From Streptomyces sp. ISL-10 (GTDB taxonomy: Bacteria > Actinomycetota > Actinomycetes > Streptomycetales > Streptomycetaceae): 64,000 nucleotides of DNA. The notes below the pieces were generated by a model. It had not been told where the DNA came from and searched no databases. It saw nothing but the letters and a program-made list of their open reading frames with translations. Positions 25,943 to 34,295 of the stretch are shown here, one piece after another. Numbering within the stretch: position 1 is the stretch's first letter; each line of letters starts with the position of its first letter. The stretch is from assembly GCF_018614575.1 (NCBI RefSeq), contig NZ_JAGGOJ010000007.1:310001-374000 (forward strand), given 5' to 3'. The position numbers and the translations under genes are program-made.

Positions 25943-27427
25943 GTGCCCTCCATGAACGACCTCGTACACCAGCACACCGCTCTGAGCGATTCCGACCTCG
26001 AGTGGCTCCATCTGCTGGTCTCGGAGTGGCAGCTGCTCTCCGACCTCTCCTTCGCCGACCTCGTCCTGTGGGTCCCCACGCGCGACGGCACCCGCTACGT
26101 CTCCGTCGCCCAGATGCGGCCCAATACCGGCCCGACCTCCTACCAGGACGACATGGTCGGCCACCTCGTCCCGCGCGGCCGCCGGCCGCTGCTCGACGCC
26201 GCTCTCGACGAGGGCCGGATCGTGCGCGAGGGCGACCCCGAGTGGCGTGAGGAGGTGCCCGTACGGGTCGAGTCCATTCCCGTGCGCCGGGAGGGCCGCG
26301 TCCTCGGCGTCATCGCCCGTAACACCAATCTGCTCACCGTCCGCACTCCCTCACGGCTGGAGCTCACCTACCTCCAGTCCGCCTCCGACCTCGCCCAGAT
26401 GATCGCGGCCGGGTCCTTCCCCTATCCCGGCGAGCAGGTCGAGATGGACGCGTCGCCGCGCGTGGGCGACGGACTGATCCGGCTCGACGCCGACGGTGTC
26501 GTGCAGTACGCGAGCCCCAACGGCCTGTCCGCCTACCACCGGCTCGGCCTCGCCTCCGACCTCGTCGGGCAGCACCTCGGCCAGGTCACGGCCGAACTGG
26601 CCCCCTCGCGCGGCCCGGTGGACGAGGCGCTGGTCAAGCTGGCCAGCGGGTACGCGCCCCGGGAGTTCGAGGTCGAGGGCAATGGCGGTGTCATCCAGCT
26701 GAGGGCCATCCCGCTCAAGCCCAAGGGGGTGCGGATCGGCTCCCTGGTCCTGCTGCGCGACGTCACCGAATTGCGCCGCCGCGAGCGCGAGTTGATCACC
26801 AAGGACGCGACCATCCGGGAGATCCACCACCGGGTGAAGAACAACCTCCAGACCGTGGCGGCCCTGTTGCGTCTCCAGGCACGCCGTATGGACTCCGTGC
26901 AGGGCCGGGAGGCGCTCAACGAGGCGGTCCGGCGCGTCGGTTCGATCGCCATCGTCCATGAGACGCTGTCCCAGAATCTGGACGAGCGCGTGGAGTTCGA
27001 CGAGATCGCCGACCGGGTGATCGCGATGGTCGCCGAGATCTCCCCGGGCAAGGTGGACTGCCGGCGCACCGGCCGTTTCGGCATTCTCGACGCGGAGACC
27101 GCCACGCCGTTGTCGATGGTGCTCACCGAGGTGCTCCAGAACGCCCTGGAGCACGCCTTCGCGCCGGGCGAGCACGGCTCGGTCGAGGTGTCCGTGGTTC
27201 GCGGCGACACGCGTGCGGAGAACCCCCGGCTGCTGATCACCGTCCAGGACGACGGTCGCGGTCTGCCCGGGGGGTTCGACCCGAAGAGCGCGGGCAACCT
27301 GGGGCTGCAGATCGTACGGACCCTGGTCGAGGGGGAGTTGGGCGGCAGCTTCGACATGGTGCCGGTCCCGCAGCCGTCCCGCGGCACCCGGGTGGTCCTC
27401 GACATCCCCGTATCCGACAAGCGCTGA
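25943..27427 (+). CDS. PdtaS-like cytosolic sensor histidine kinase
   Basis: A 494-residue soluble kinase without membrane segments. A GAF-like domain covers about residues 10-155 and a PAS domain about 170-280. HisKA_2 carries the phosphoacceptor in REIHHRVKNNLQTVAALL near residue 294, and the HATPase part has N-box VLQNALEHAFA and G-box DDGRGLPGGF. The N terminus (MPSMNDLVHQHT) aligns with the PdtaS start, supporting GTG 25943. The usual output partner is an ANTAR regulator (PdtaR), which acts on RNA; none is encoded nearby. Confidence 0.9.
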   Translation: MPSMNDLVHQHTALSDSDLEWLHLLVSEWQLLSDLSFADLVLWVPTRDGTRYVSVAQMRPNTGPTSYQDDMVGHLVPRGRRPLLDAALDEGRIVREGDPEWREEVPVRVESIPVRREGRVLGVIARNTNLLTVRTPSRLELTYLQSASDLAQMIAAGSFPYPGEQVEMDASPRVGDGLIRLDADGVVQYASPNGLSAYHRLGLASDLVGQHLGQVTAELAPSRGPVDEALVKLASGYAPREFEVEGNGGVIQLRAIPLKPKGVRIGSLVLLRDVTELRRRERELITKDATIREIHHRVKNNLQTVAALLRLQARRMDSVQGREALNEAVRRVGSIAIVHETLSQNLDERVEFDEIADRVIAMVAEISPGKVDCRRTGRFGILDAETATPLSMVLTEVLQNALEHAFAPGEHGSVEVSVVRGDTRAENPRLLITVQDDGRGLPGGFDPKSAGNLGLQIVRTLVEGELGGSFDMVPVPQPSRGTRVVLDIPVSDKR

Positions 27428-27474
27428 CGGCCTCTCCGCCGGGCTCGTACAGCCGCCGGGCCCCGCACAGCGAA

Positions 27475-27507
27475 GAGCCCCGGACCGTGTCACACGGTCC
27501 GGGGCTC
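27475..27507. terminator. Bidirectional terminator between the kinase gene and wblE
   Basis: A perfect 15-bp stem (GAGCCCCGGACCGTG with its complement) with a 3-nt loop lies between two convergent genes. Confidence 0.88.
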
Positions 27508-27622
27508 GAAGCTCGTTGCTCGCATTCGCGATGCGCATCGGGGGTACTGCGCGCTGCGGCTCGAAGGCGGTGAGTGCGTGCTCGCTGCACGCGCCGCCGG
27601 CTCAGGCTCGTAGCAGGGGGCG

Positions 27623-27880
27623 TCAGGCGCTGGCGTTACGCGCCCGGTTGCGAGCGGCACGGCGCTTCATCGCGCGACGCTCGTCCTCGCTGAGGCCACC
27701 CCAGACGCCGGAGTCCTGGCCGGACTCGAGCGCCCACTGCAGACACTGCTCCATGACGGGGCAGCGGCGGCAGACGGCCTTGGCTTCCTCGATCTGCAGC
27801 AGCGCAGGACCGGTGTTGCCGATGGGGAAGAAGAGCTCGGGGTCTTCCTCGCGGCAAACGGCGTTGTGACGCCAGTCCAT
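27623..27880 (-). CDS. wblE: WhiB-like iron-sulfur transcription factor
   Basis: An 85-residue Wbl protein. Four cysteines at 9, 37, 40 and 46 bind a [4Fe-4S] cluster; GVWGG (58-62) and the basic tail ERRAMKRRAARNRARN form the sigma/DNA-contact region. Length, sequence and neighbourhood point to WblE, the counterpart of mycobacterial WhiB1, which binds the main sigma factor and responds to nitric oxide. The ATG at 27880 follows AAGGAGAGG. A CRP-like site lies about 45 bp upstream. Confidence 0.93.
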   Translation of the reverse strand: MDWRHNAVCREEDPELFFPIGNTGPALLQIEEAKAVCRRCPVMEQCLQWALESGQDSGVWGGLSEDERRAMKRRAARNRARNASA

Positions 27881-27923
27881 GGCTGCTACCTCTCCTTGGT
27901 ATTTACATGCGGGTGCTTGTGAA

Positions 27924-27939
27924 TGTGAACGCTTTCACG
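27924..27939. promoter_or_regulatory. CRP-like binding site upstream of wblE
   Basis: TGTGA-ACGCTT-TCACG is a near-perfect CRP site (TGTGA-N6-TCACA), and a further GTGAA repeat adjoins it at 27919. In mycobacteria whiB1 is a known CRP target. A LacI-family operator is the alternative reading of the same dyad. Confidence 0.6.
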
Positions 27940-28197
27940 AATCCCCCCGCAAGGGAAGGGCCGTCGCCAGTTGCCCGGCGTTGGGTCCTGGATTCGTGGA
28001 GGGGTTCCGGCGGTCTGTGGGGCCGATGTTGCGGGCCGTCCCGATCGCCATGTAGAGATTCGCAAACCTCGGCGGCGGATACAACCCCTTCCGGAAAGTT
28101 TTTTTTGATTCCTCGGTGTCGACTAGGTCACAGCCGTACTTCTATGGGGTGGAAGCCAGCCCGTACGTTCGAGATAAAGGACTTTCGGTCCTTCCGG
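27940..28197. other. Upstream region of wblE; no gene
   Basis: Gene-free. It contains a TTTTTTTT tract near 28100, unusual in this GC-rich sequence, which could end the diacylglycerol-kinase-like transcript. Confidence 0.5.
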
Positions 28198-29166
28198 TCA
28201 CACAATCACACGCAGTGCACGGCGTACGCCTGTGAACGTCACGCTTGTGCGCAGCCCCAGGTGGTCGCCGTCCATCTGGAGGGGCAGTGGGACCTTTGAA
28301 TGCAAGGTGAAGTCGGTCTGATCATGGAGCGTGACGGCGTGCTTGCCGTGCGGGCCGCGCTCGGGGCTCGACATCAGCAGCTGGGACGCGTAACGGGCCA
28401 CGGCCGGCGTCGACAACTTCGAGAGTCCGAGCACGTCGAGAGCGGTGTCGAAGGAAGCCCTCGGGGACGCGTACACCGGACGATTGCCCAGGTAGGTCCA
28501 GGGAGCGGTGTTGCAGACTATGGACATCACCAGGTCCGTCACCGGCTCCGCCCCCGGCTGCTCCAGAGTGATCGTGCCGTGTCTGCGGTGGGGCTCTTCG
28601 AGGAACTGACGCAGCACCTGGCGGATGTAGAGCGCATGCGTGGAGCGTCTGCCCCTCTCCCGCTGCTGTTCGACCCGTCCCACGACGCCGGCGTCGAACC
28701 CGAACCCGGCGCAGAAGGTGAACCAGCGCTTCGGCACACCCTCGTCCTCGGTGCCCGGAGTGCCGGCCGCCAGCCCCAGACCGACCGTTCGCTCGGTCCG
28801 GTCGCGCAGCGCGTCCAGGATGGCGCCGGTCGCCTCGACCGCGTCGTTCGGCAGGCCGAGCGCGCGGGCGAAGACGTTCGTGGAGCCGCCGGGCACCACG
28901 GCGAGGCGGGGCAGCTGCTCGGGATCGGGGCCGTGGTGGAGCAGCCCGTTGACGACCTCGTTGACCGTGCCGTCGCCGCCGAGCGCCACGACGAGGTCTA
29001 TGTCGTCCGACTCCGCGGCCCGGCGGCCGAGGTCGCGGGCGTGCCCGCGGTACTCGGTGGAGACCGCCTCGAGCTTCATCTCGCTCGCGAGTGCGTGGAT
29101 CAGCACATCGCGCGTGCGGGCACTGGTGGTGGTTGCTGCCGGATTGACCACGAGAAGTGCGCGCAT
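28198..29166 (-). CDS. Diacylglycerol/lipid kinase family protein
   Basis: A 322-residue protein with the DAGK catalytic fold: VVNPAA at residues 6-11, the nucleotide loop VALGGDGTVNEV near 59-70 and PGGSTNVFARALG near 91-103. GFGFDAGVVGRVE follows. Family members phosphorylate diacylglycerol, sphingosine or other lipids; the true substrate cannot be read from sequence. It starts at ATG 29166, divergent from the small membrane protein at 29237, with 70 bp between them. Confidence 0.88.
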   Translation of the reverse strand: MRALLVVNPAATTTSARTRDVLIHALASEMKLEAVSTEYRGHARDLGRRAAESDDIDLVVALGGDGTVNEVVNGLLHHGPDPEQLPRLAVVPGGSTNVFARALGLPNDAVEATGAILDALRDRTERTVGLGLAAGTPGTEDEGVPKRWFTFCAGFGFDAGVVGRVEQQRERGRRSTHALYIRQVLRQFLEEPHRRHGTITLEQPGAEPVTDLVMSIVCNTAPWTYLGNRPVYASPRASFDTALDVLGLSKLSTPAVARYASQLLMSSPERGPHGKHAVTLHDQTDFTLHSKVPLPLQMDGDHLGLRTSVTFTGVRRALRVIV

Positions 29167-29224
29167 GCGATGCAGCGTACCTACTGGGGGGTACCTGGCC
29201 CAGCCCCGGGCTTCCCGTGACGGC

Positions 29225-29230
29225 TACCCT
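29225..29230 (+). promoter_or_regulatory. -10 hexamer of a probable leaderless transcript
   Basis: TACCCT ends 6 nt before the GTG at 29237, the spacing seen for leaderless Streptomyces genes. No ribosome-binding site separates them. Confidence 0.55.
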
Positions 29231-29236
29231 GCAGGG

Positions 29237-29662
29237 GTGAGCAGCGACGACCCCACCTCCTCCCCCCGAAGCGCCCGCCCGCCCCGCCTCACGGCCGCGG
29301 CCGCGGTCTGTGCCGCCGAGGGGCTGGCGCTCGTCGCCGGCGGTGTGTACATGCTCGTGATGGGCCTGCTGGGCCGGCCCGACGACCCCGCCCAGGCGGA
29401 GACCGGCGGTGTGACACTGATCGCCCTCGCCGTCATCCCGCTGCTAGCGGCCCGCGGGCTGCTGCGCCGCCGCTCCTGGAGCCGTGGCCCCGCGATCATC
29501 ACGCAGCTGATCGCCCTCATCCCGGCCTGGACCCTCCTGCGCGCCTCCGGCGGGCTGATCCCGCTCGGCATCGTACTGGCGACGGTCGCCGTGACGGGCC
29601 TGGTGCTGCTGGTCAGCCCGACGACGGCCCGTGCCCTGGGCATCGGCGCACCTCAGGACTGA
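29237..29662 (+). CDS. Small integral membrane protein, function unknown
   Basis: A 141-residue protein with four predicted membrane helices (CAAEGLALVAGGVYMLVMGLL; LIALAVIPLLAARGLL; ITQLIALIPAWTLL; IVLATVAVTGLVLLV) and a short polar N terminus. It is widely conserved in Streptomyces at this spot, next to the sigH operon. The start is the GTG at 29237; the longer frame from 28640 runs antisense through the lipid kinase gene. It is probably leaderless. Confidence 0.78.
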   Translation: MSSDDPTSSPRSARPPRLTAAAAVCAAEGLALVAGGVYMLVMGLLGRPDDPAQAETGGVTLIALAVIPLLAARGLLRRRSWSRGPAIITQLIALIPAWTLLRASGGLIPLGIVLATVAVTGLVLLVSPTTARALGIGAPQD

Positions 29663-29742
29663 CGCGCCCCGGGGGAGCCCTGCGGCACAGGACTGACGCG
29701 CCCCGGGGAGCGCTGCGGCTCGGGCCGACGCCCCGGGAGCGC
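29657..29742. repeat. Three imperfect GC-rich direct repeats
   Basis: Units of about 35 bp sharing GACGCGCCCCGGGG and GCTGCGGC occur three times in a row, the last shortened. They lie in the spacer between the membrane protein gene and sigH. Confidence 0.6.
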
Positions 29743-29765
29743 TGCCAGATCTGCGGGCAACGCAC

Positions 29766-29808
29766 GGGCGGGCTGCGTACGGGTGTGGTCCCGCACCGCA
29801 GCCCGCCC
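29766..29808. terminator. Bidirectional terminator between the membrane protein gene and sigH
   Basis: A perfect 12-bp stem (GGGCGGGCTGCG with its complement) and a 19-nt loop lie between two convergent genes, 15 bp from the sigH stop. Confidence 0.82.
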
Positions 29809-29822
29809 GGACCTCTGACCCG

Positions 29823-30794
29823 CTACTCCTCGACGAGGAGCTTCTCCCGCAGCTGCGCCAGCGTGCGGGCCAGCAGCCGGGAGACGTGCATCTGGGAGAT
29901 GCCCACCTCCTGCGCGATCTGCGACTGCGTCATGTTGCCGAAGAAGCGCAGCAGCAGGATGCGCTTCTCGCGCGGCGGCAGGTCCTCCAGCAGCGGCTTC
30001 AGCGACTCGCGGTACTCGACGCCCTCCAGCGCCTCGTCCTCGGCGCCGAGCGTGTCCGCCACCGCCGGCGACTCGTCGTCCGTGTCGGGGACGTCCAGGG
30101 ACAGCGTGGAGTACGCGTTCGCCGACTCCAGGCCCTCCAGCACTTCCTCCTCCGAGATGCCCAGGCGCTCGGCCAGCTCGTGGACCGTCGGTGAGCGGCC
30201 GTGCTGCTGGGAGAGCTCCGCCGTCGCCGTGGTCAGGGCGAGTCGCAGCTCCTGCAGCCGGCGCGGCACCCGGACCGCCCAGCCCTTGTCGCGGAAGTGG
30301 CGCTTGATCTCGCCCACCACTGTCGGCGTCGCGTACGTCGAGAACTCGACGCCGCGCTCCGGGTCGAACCGGTCCACCGACTTGATCAGACCGATGGTGG
30401 CGACCTGCGTGAGGTCGTCCAGCGGCTCGCCACGGTTGCGGAAGCGCCGTGCGAGATGCTCGACGAGCGGCAGATGCATGCGCACGAGCTGATTGCGCAG
30501 CTCCGCCCGCTCCGGCGCTCCCTCGGGCAGCTCGCGCAGCTCTATGAACATCGCCCGTGCCCCGCTGCGGTCGTGGAGGTCGTGGTGATGCCGCTCGTGC
30601 CCGTGTTCGTGCTCGCTCATACGGTCCGCCTGATCTGCCCGCGCCTGCTCCGCCGAGGCCGTCCGGCCGTCGGGCTCGTCCACCACCGGGTGCGGCCGTG
30701 CGTGCTGCTCCGGGATGCCGGCAGACGCGCTCAGCACCCGGGGGCCACGCTCCTCGTCCTCCCGCATCGGACCATCCCCGTTTCCGTTGCTCAC
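29823..30794 (-). CDS. sigH: SigB/SigF-type alternative sigma factor
   Basis: A 323-residue sigma factor. An N-terminal extension of about 65 residues includes a His-rich stretch (MSEHEHGHERHHHDLHD). Region 2 follows (LDDLTQVATIGLIKSVDRFD; FSTYATPTVVGEIKRHFRDK), then region 3 and region 4 (LPPREKRILLLRFFGNMTQ; AQEVGISQMHVSRLLART). It belongs to the osmotic-stress and development SigH group. The GTG at 30794 overlaps the ushX stop (GTGA), so it is coupled to its anti-sigma gene. The same frame remains open upstream through ushX to 31226, allowing longer isoforms of up to 467 residues. Confidence 0.92.
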   Translation of the reverse strand: MSNGNGDGPMREDEERGPRVLSASAGIPEQHARPHPVVDEPDGRTASAEQARADQADRMSEHEHGHERHHHDLHDRSGARAMFIELRELPEGAPERAELRNQLVRMHLPLVEHLARRFRNRGEPLDDLTQVATIGLIKSVDRFDPERGVEFSTYATPTVVGEIKRHFRDKGWAVRVPRRLQELRLALTTATAELSQQHGRSPTVHELAERLGISEEEVLEGLESANAYSTLSLDVPDTDDESPAVADTLGAEDEALEGVEYRESLKPLLEDLPPREKRILLLRFFGNMTQSQIAQEVGISQMHVSRLLARTLAQLREKLLVEE

Positions 30795-31204
30795 GCCGGC
30801 CCGGGTCCCGCGCCGCGCTGTTTGTACAGGCTGATGGAGACCGTACGGTCGTCGGCGACCGAGGAGTCGACCTTGCCGGCCAGTGCCGAGAGCACCGTCC
30901 AGGCGAATGTGTCGCGCTCCGGGGCCCGGCCGTCGGTCGTGGGCGCCGAGACCGTCACCTCCAGCGAGTCGTCGACGAGCCGGAACACACAGCTCAGCAC
31001 TGACCCGGGAACGGCCTGCTGGAGCAGGATCGCGCACGCCTCGTCGACCGCGATCCGCAGATCCTCGATCTCGTCGAGGGTGAAGTCCAAGCGCGCTGCG
31101 AGACCGGCCGTGGCCGTACGCAACACGGACAGGTAGGCACCCGCAGCCGGCAGCCGGACTTCCACGAAGTCCTGAGTCCCGGGCTCGCCTGCGATCTGGG
31201 ACAC
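30791..31204 (-). CDS. ushX: Anti-sigma factor of SigH, RsbW-type kinase fold
   Basis: A 137-residue GHKL-fold protein with LDEIEDLRIAVDEACAILLQQA as its N-box helix and DTFAWTVLSALAGKV further on. The C-terminal ATP-lid glycine pattern is weak, so kinase activity is uncertain. It corresponds to UshX/PrsH/RshA, which sequesters SigH. The start is the GTG at 31204 behind GGAGG, matching the recalled length of the S. coelicolor protein. It lies upstream of and overlaps sigH by 4 bp. Confidence 0.9.
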   Translation of the reverse strand: MSQIAGEPGTQDFVEVRLPAAGAYLSVLRTATAGLAARLDFTLDEIEDLRIAVDEACAILLQQAVPGSVLSCVFRLVDDSLEVTVSAPTTDGRAPERDTFAWTVLSALAGKVDSSVADDRTVSISLYKQRGAGPGPA

Positions 31205-31349
31205 CCTCACCTCCAAGGTGGCACAAGCTCTTTCTGGGCCACGGGCCAAAGGACCCGCGGCCATGCGGTACGTAGTCGATTACGTAGCCGATACTGGCCT
31301 GGCGACGCTATCGCGATCCATGGTGCCGTGTCGCCGGGGACCCCCGAGC

Positions 31350-31361
31350 TGACAACTGTCA
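31350..31361. promoter_or_regulatory. Perfect 12-bp palindrome upstream of ushX-sigH
   Basis: TGACAACTGTCA lies between the SigB-type promoter and the ushX start, within about 150 bp of it. It could bind a dimeric regulator; none was recognised. Confidence 0.35.
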
Positions 31362-31439
31362 CTCATGGTAAGCATATGAGCACGGACAGTGGCTAGAGGT
31401 CTGCGCCACCCAATTGCGCGGAACCAGGGGATGGTTGAC

Positions 31440-31465
31440 GTACCCACGCGTCAGACGATCGAACC
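31440..31465 (-). promoter_or_regulatory. SigB/SigH-type promoter for ushX-sigH
   Basis: On the minus strand GGTT (31465-31462), a 16-bp spacer and GGGTAC (31445-31440) fit the SigB-family consensus GNNT-N14-16-GGGTAC/T. It lies at the very end of the zf-UBP gene and implies control by SigH itself or a sister SigB-like factor. Confidence 0.6.
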
Positions 31466-31711
31466 GTCCACAAAGCACCACCGCCACTTCTGCCCCGGCT
31501 CGAAACTGCGCATCACCGCATGCGCCGTCTCGTGGAAATGCGCGCTCGCGTGCCGCAGCGGCGACGAGTCGCAGCAGCCCACGTGGCCGCAGACCAGACA
31601 CAGTCGCAGCTGGACAGGGTGACTGCCCACCGCCAGACACTCCGGGCACGTCTCGCTCAGTGGCACCGGCTCGGGCAGTGGCAGTTCCGCTACATGCGCG
31701 CACTCGCTCAT
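31451..31711 (-). CDS. UBP-type zinc-finger domain protein
   Basis: An 86-residue protein that is almost entirely a zf-UBP domain: CPECLAVGSHPVQLRLCLVC, GCCDSS, then HASAHFHETAHAVM as later zinc ligands, and WRWCFVDG. In eukaryotes this fold binds ubiquitin tails; in bacteria its role is unknown. ATG 31711 was chosen; an AGATTA complement at 31719-31724 (TAATCT on the minus strand) lies 7 nt upstream, suggesting a leaderless mRNA. It is divergent from the antiporter, with a 44-bp gap. Confidence 0.85.
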   Translation of the reverse strand: MSECAHVAELPLPEPVPLSETCPECLAVGSHPVQLRLCLVCGHVGCCDSSPLRHASAHFHETAHAVMRSFEPGQKWRWCFVDGSIV

Positions 31712-31755
31712 GATTGCCAGATTACGACGCAGGTGACGGACACGAGGTCGGTGTG

Positions 31756-33351
31756 ATGGAAGCATTGCCACTGGTGGGACTCATCGCGGCGAGCGCCGTG
31801 GTCGCGGGCGCCGCCCGCCGGACTCCGGTCCCGGCGCCTTTGCTGCTGGTGGCGGCGGGGCTGATCGCCTCGTACGTGCCCGGCGTCCCCGACTACCACC
31901 TCGACCCGCACATCGTGCTGCCGCTGCTGCTGCCCCCGCTGCTGCACACCGCCGCCCTGGACAGCTCCTACCTCGACCTGCGCGCCAACATCCGCCCGGT
32001 CGCGCTGCTCTCCGTCGGCTACGTCCTCTTCGCGACGCTGGCCGTCGGCTACCTGGCGTACCTGATCGTGCCCGATCTGCCGCTGACCGCCGCCCTGGTG
32101 CTCGGCGCGGTCGTCGCACCGCCGGACGCGGTCGCCGCGACGGCCATCGCCCGCAGGCTCGGGCTGCCCAGCCGCGTCACCACGATCCTCCAGGGCGAGT
32201 CCCTGGTGAACGACGCCACCGCGATCACCGCGTACAAGGTGGCGCTGGCCGCCGCGATCGGCGAGGGCGCGAGCTGGGCCGGGGGCCTGGGGGAGTTCGC
32301 GCTCGCCTCGCTCGGCGGCATCGGCGTGGGGCTGGTCCTGATGATCCCCATCCACTGGCTGCGCACCCGCCTGAAGGAAGCGCTCCTGCAGAACACGCTG
32401 TCCCTGCTCATCCCGTTCATCGCCTACGCCGCCGCCGAGGAGGTCCACGCCTCCGGAGTGCTCGCGGTGGTCGTCGTCGCGCTCTACCTGGGCCACCACT
32501 CCTCACAGGTCGACTTCGCGACCCGGCTCCAGGAGGAGGCGGTGTGGAAGATGGTCTCCTTCGTGCTGGAGTCAGTGGTGTTCGCACTGATCGGACTGCA
32601 GCTGGCGTTCGTGGTGGAGGGGCTCGGGGAGTACGGCGTGGGCGAGTCCCTGTGGTACGCCGCCGGGGTCTTCGTCACCGTCGTCGTCGTGCGCTTCGTC
32701 TGGGTCTACCCGGCGACCTTCCTGCCCCGCGCGCTGTCCCAGCGCATCCGGGAGCGTGAGCCGGACACCACCTGGAGGGCTCCGCTGATCGTCGGCTGGG
32801 CCGGCATGCGCGGGGTGGTGTCGCTGGCGATCGCGTTCTCCATCCCGCTGACCATGGCCGACGGCGAGGAGTTTCCCGCCCGGAACCTCGTCCTCTTCCT
32901 CACCTTCACCACCGTGATCGGCACCCTCGTGGTGCAGGGCCTGAGCCTCCCGCCGCTCATCCGCGCGCTGAAGCTGCCCGGACGCGACGTGCAGGCCGAG
33001 ACGCTCGCCGAGGCCCAGGCGCAGAGCGAGGCGTCCGCCGCCGCCGAACAGCGGCTTCAGGAACTCCTCACGGACGAGCGCAACGCCCTGCCGCAGCCCC
33101 TGGCCGACCGGCTGCGCACCGTGCTGGAGCGCCGGCGTCACTCCGTGTGGGAGCGGCTCGGCACGGTCAATGAGATCACCGGGGAGTCCGCCGACGACAC
33201 CTACCGGCGCCTGGCCCGGGAGATGATCGCCGCCGAGCGCGACGTCTTCGTCGAGCTGCGCAACCGGCGCCGGATCGACGACGAGATGATGCGCACGCTG
33301 CTGCGCCGGCTGGACCTGGAAGAGGCGGCGGCCTACCGCGAGGAGGCCTGA
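31756..33351 (+). CDS. Na+/H+ antiporter, CPA1 family
   Basis: A 531-residue membrane protein with about 12 helices. The core includes LGAVVAPPDAVAATAIARRLG (the discontinuous-helix region with Asp), LQGESLVNDATAI (the conserved ESLxNDA of NhaP/NHE antiporters) and GWAGMRGVVSLAIAFSIP. A cytosolic C-terminal region of about 120 residues with coiled-coil character follows helix 12. It exchanges protons for sodium or potassium. The start is ATG 31756. Its 3' end overlaps the convergent PLP-enzyme gene by 19 bp. Confidence 0.92.
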   Translation: MEALPLVGLIAASAVVAGAARRTPVPAPLLLVAAGLIASYVPGVPDYHLDPHIVLPLLLPPLLHTAALDSSYLDLRANIRPVALLSVGYVLFATLAVGYLAYLIVPDLPLTAALVLGAVVAPPDAVAATAIARRLGLPSRVTTILQGESLVNDATAITAYKVALAAAIGEGASWAGGLGEFALASLGGIGVGLVLMIPIHWLRTRLKEALLQNTLSLLIPFIAYAAAEEVHASGVLAVVVVALYLGHHSSQVDFATRLQEEAVWKMVSFVLESVVFALIGLQLAFVVEGLGEYGVGESLWYAAGVFVTVVVVRFVWVYPATFLPRALSQRIREREPDTTWRAPLIVGWAGMRGVVSLAIAFSIPLTMADGEEFPARNLVLFLTFTTVIGTLVVQGLSLPPLIRALKLPGRDVQAETLAEAQAQSEASAAAEQRLQELLTDERNALPQPLADRLRTVLERRRHSVWERLGTVNEITGESADDTYRRLAREMIAAERDVFVELRNRRRIDDEMMRTLLRRLDLEEAAAYREEA

Positions 33352-34295
33352 GCCGACCGGTTCTCCTGGCCGGTGACCACGGCCGCGACAGTGGTGCCGG
33401 AGGGGAAGGCGCCCTCGGCGGCGAGCACGCTGAGTCCATAGAGCGCTTTGGCGACATAGACACGCTCCATGGGCAGCCCGTGCCGCTCCTCGAAGTCCCC
33501 GGCGAATGCGTCGAGTCCGGGGCTCGTGCGGGCATAGCCGCCGAAGTGGAAGCGGTCGTCGAGCGACCAGTCACCGGCCGGGCCGCCGAAGGCCGCCGTC
33601 TGAAGCGCGCGTATCGCGTCGCCGAGGAAGCCGCCGCGCAGGACGGGGAAGCCGATGGCGCGCTGGTCCGCGCCGAGGCCCGCGGCAAGACCGGCGAGCG
33701 TGCCGCCCGTGCCGCAGGCGACGGCGACGACGTCGATGTCCTCGTCGAGGTCGCGCAACTCACGGCCGAGCTCCCGGCAGCCGTGCGCGGCCGCTGCGTT
33801 GCTGCCGCCCTCGGGCACCACGTACACATCGTCCGACCGGAGCCCCGCCGCGGTCCCGGTTCCGGCGTCGCGCAGGATCCGTGCGAGCACGGCGGGGTCG
33901 TCCTTCGCTCGGTAGGTGGCGCGGTCGGTGAACAGCAGGCGCATGCCGTCGTCCGCGCAGCGGCGCAGCGACGGGTTCAGCGGGCGCGTGGCCAGTTCGT
34001 CACCCCGTACGACACCGATCGTGGGGAAGCCGAGCAGACGGCCCGCCGACGCGGTGGCGCGCAGATGGTTGGAGTACGCGCCGCCGAAGGTGAGCACCGT
34101 ACGGCCGGCGGCGGCGCGCAGATTGGGGACGAGCTTGCGCCACTTGTTCCCGGGCAGGTCGGGGTGGATCAGATCGTCGCGCTTGAGCAGCAGCCGCACC
34201 CCGTAGCGGTCGAACCGCTCGTCCGCGACGGGCTGCAGCGGTGAGGGCAGCCGGGGCCGCAGCACGGCGTCAAGGTCAAAGGTCTGCCCGGTCAT
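33333..34295 (-). CDS. PLP-dependent ACC-deaminase / D-cysteine desulfhydrase family enzyme
   Basis: A 320-residue fold-type II PLP enzyme. The lysine for the internal aldimine is in DLPGNKWRKL near residue 53. TFGGAYSNHLRATA follows, with PEGGSNAAAAHGC and VACGTGGTLAGLAAG binding the cofactor phosphate. Relatives deaminate 1-aminocyclopropane-1-carboxylate or desulfhydrate D-cysteine; the sequence alone does not settle which. ATG 34295 follows GAGG. It is convergent with the antiporter and overlaps it by 19 bp. Confidence 0.87.
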   Translation of the reverse strand: MTGQTFDLDAVLRPRLPSPLQPVADERFDRYGVRLLLKRDDLIHPDLPGNKWRKLVPNLRAAAGRTVLTFGGAYSNHLRATASAGRLLGFPTIGVVRGDELATRPLNPSLRRCADDGMRLLFTDRATYRAKDDPAVLARILRDAGTGTAAGLRSDDVYVVPEGGSNAAAAHGCRELGRELRDLDEDIDVVAVACGTGGTLAGLAAGLGADQRAIGFPVLRGGFLGDAIRALQTAAFGGPAGDWSLDDRFHFGGYARTSPGLDAFAGDFEERHGLPMERVYVAKALYGLSVLAAEGAFPSGTTVAAVVTGQENRSAQASSR

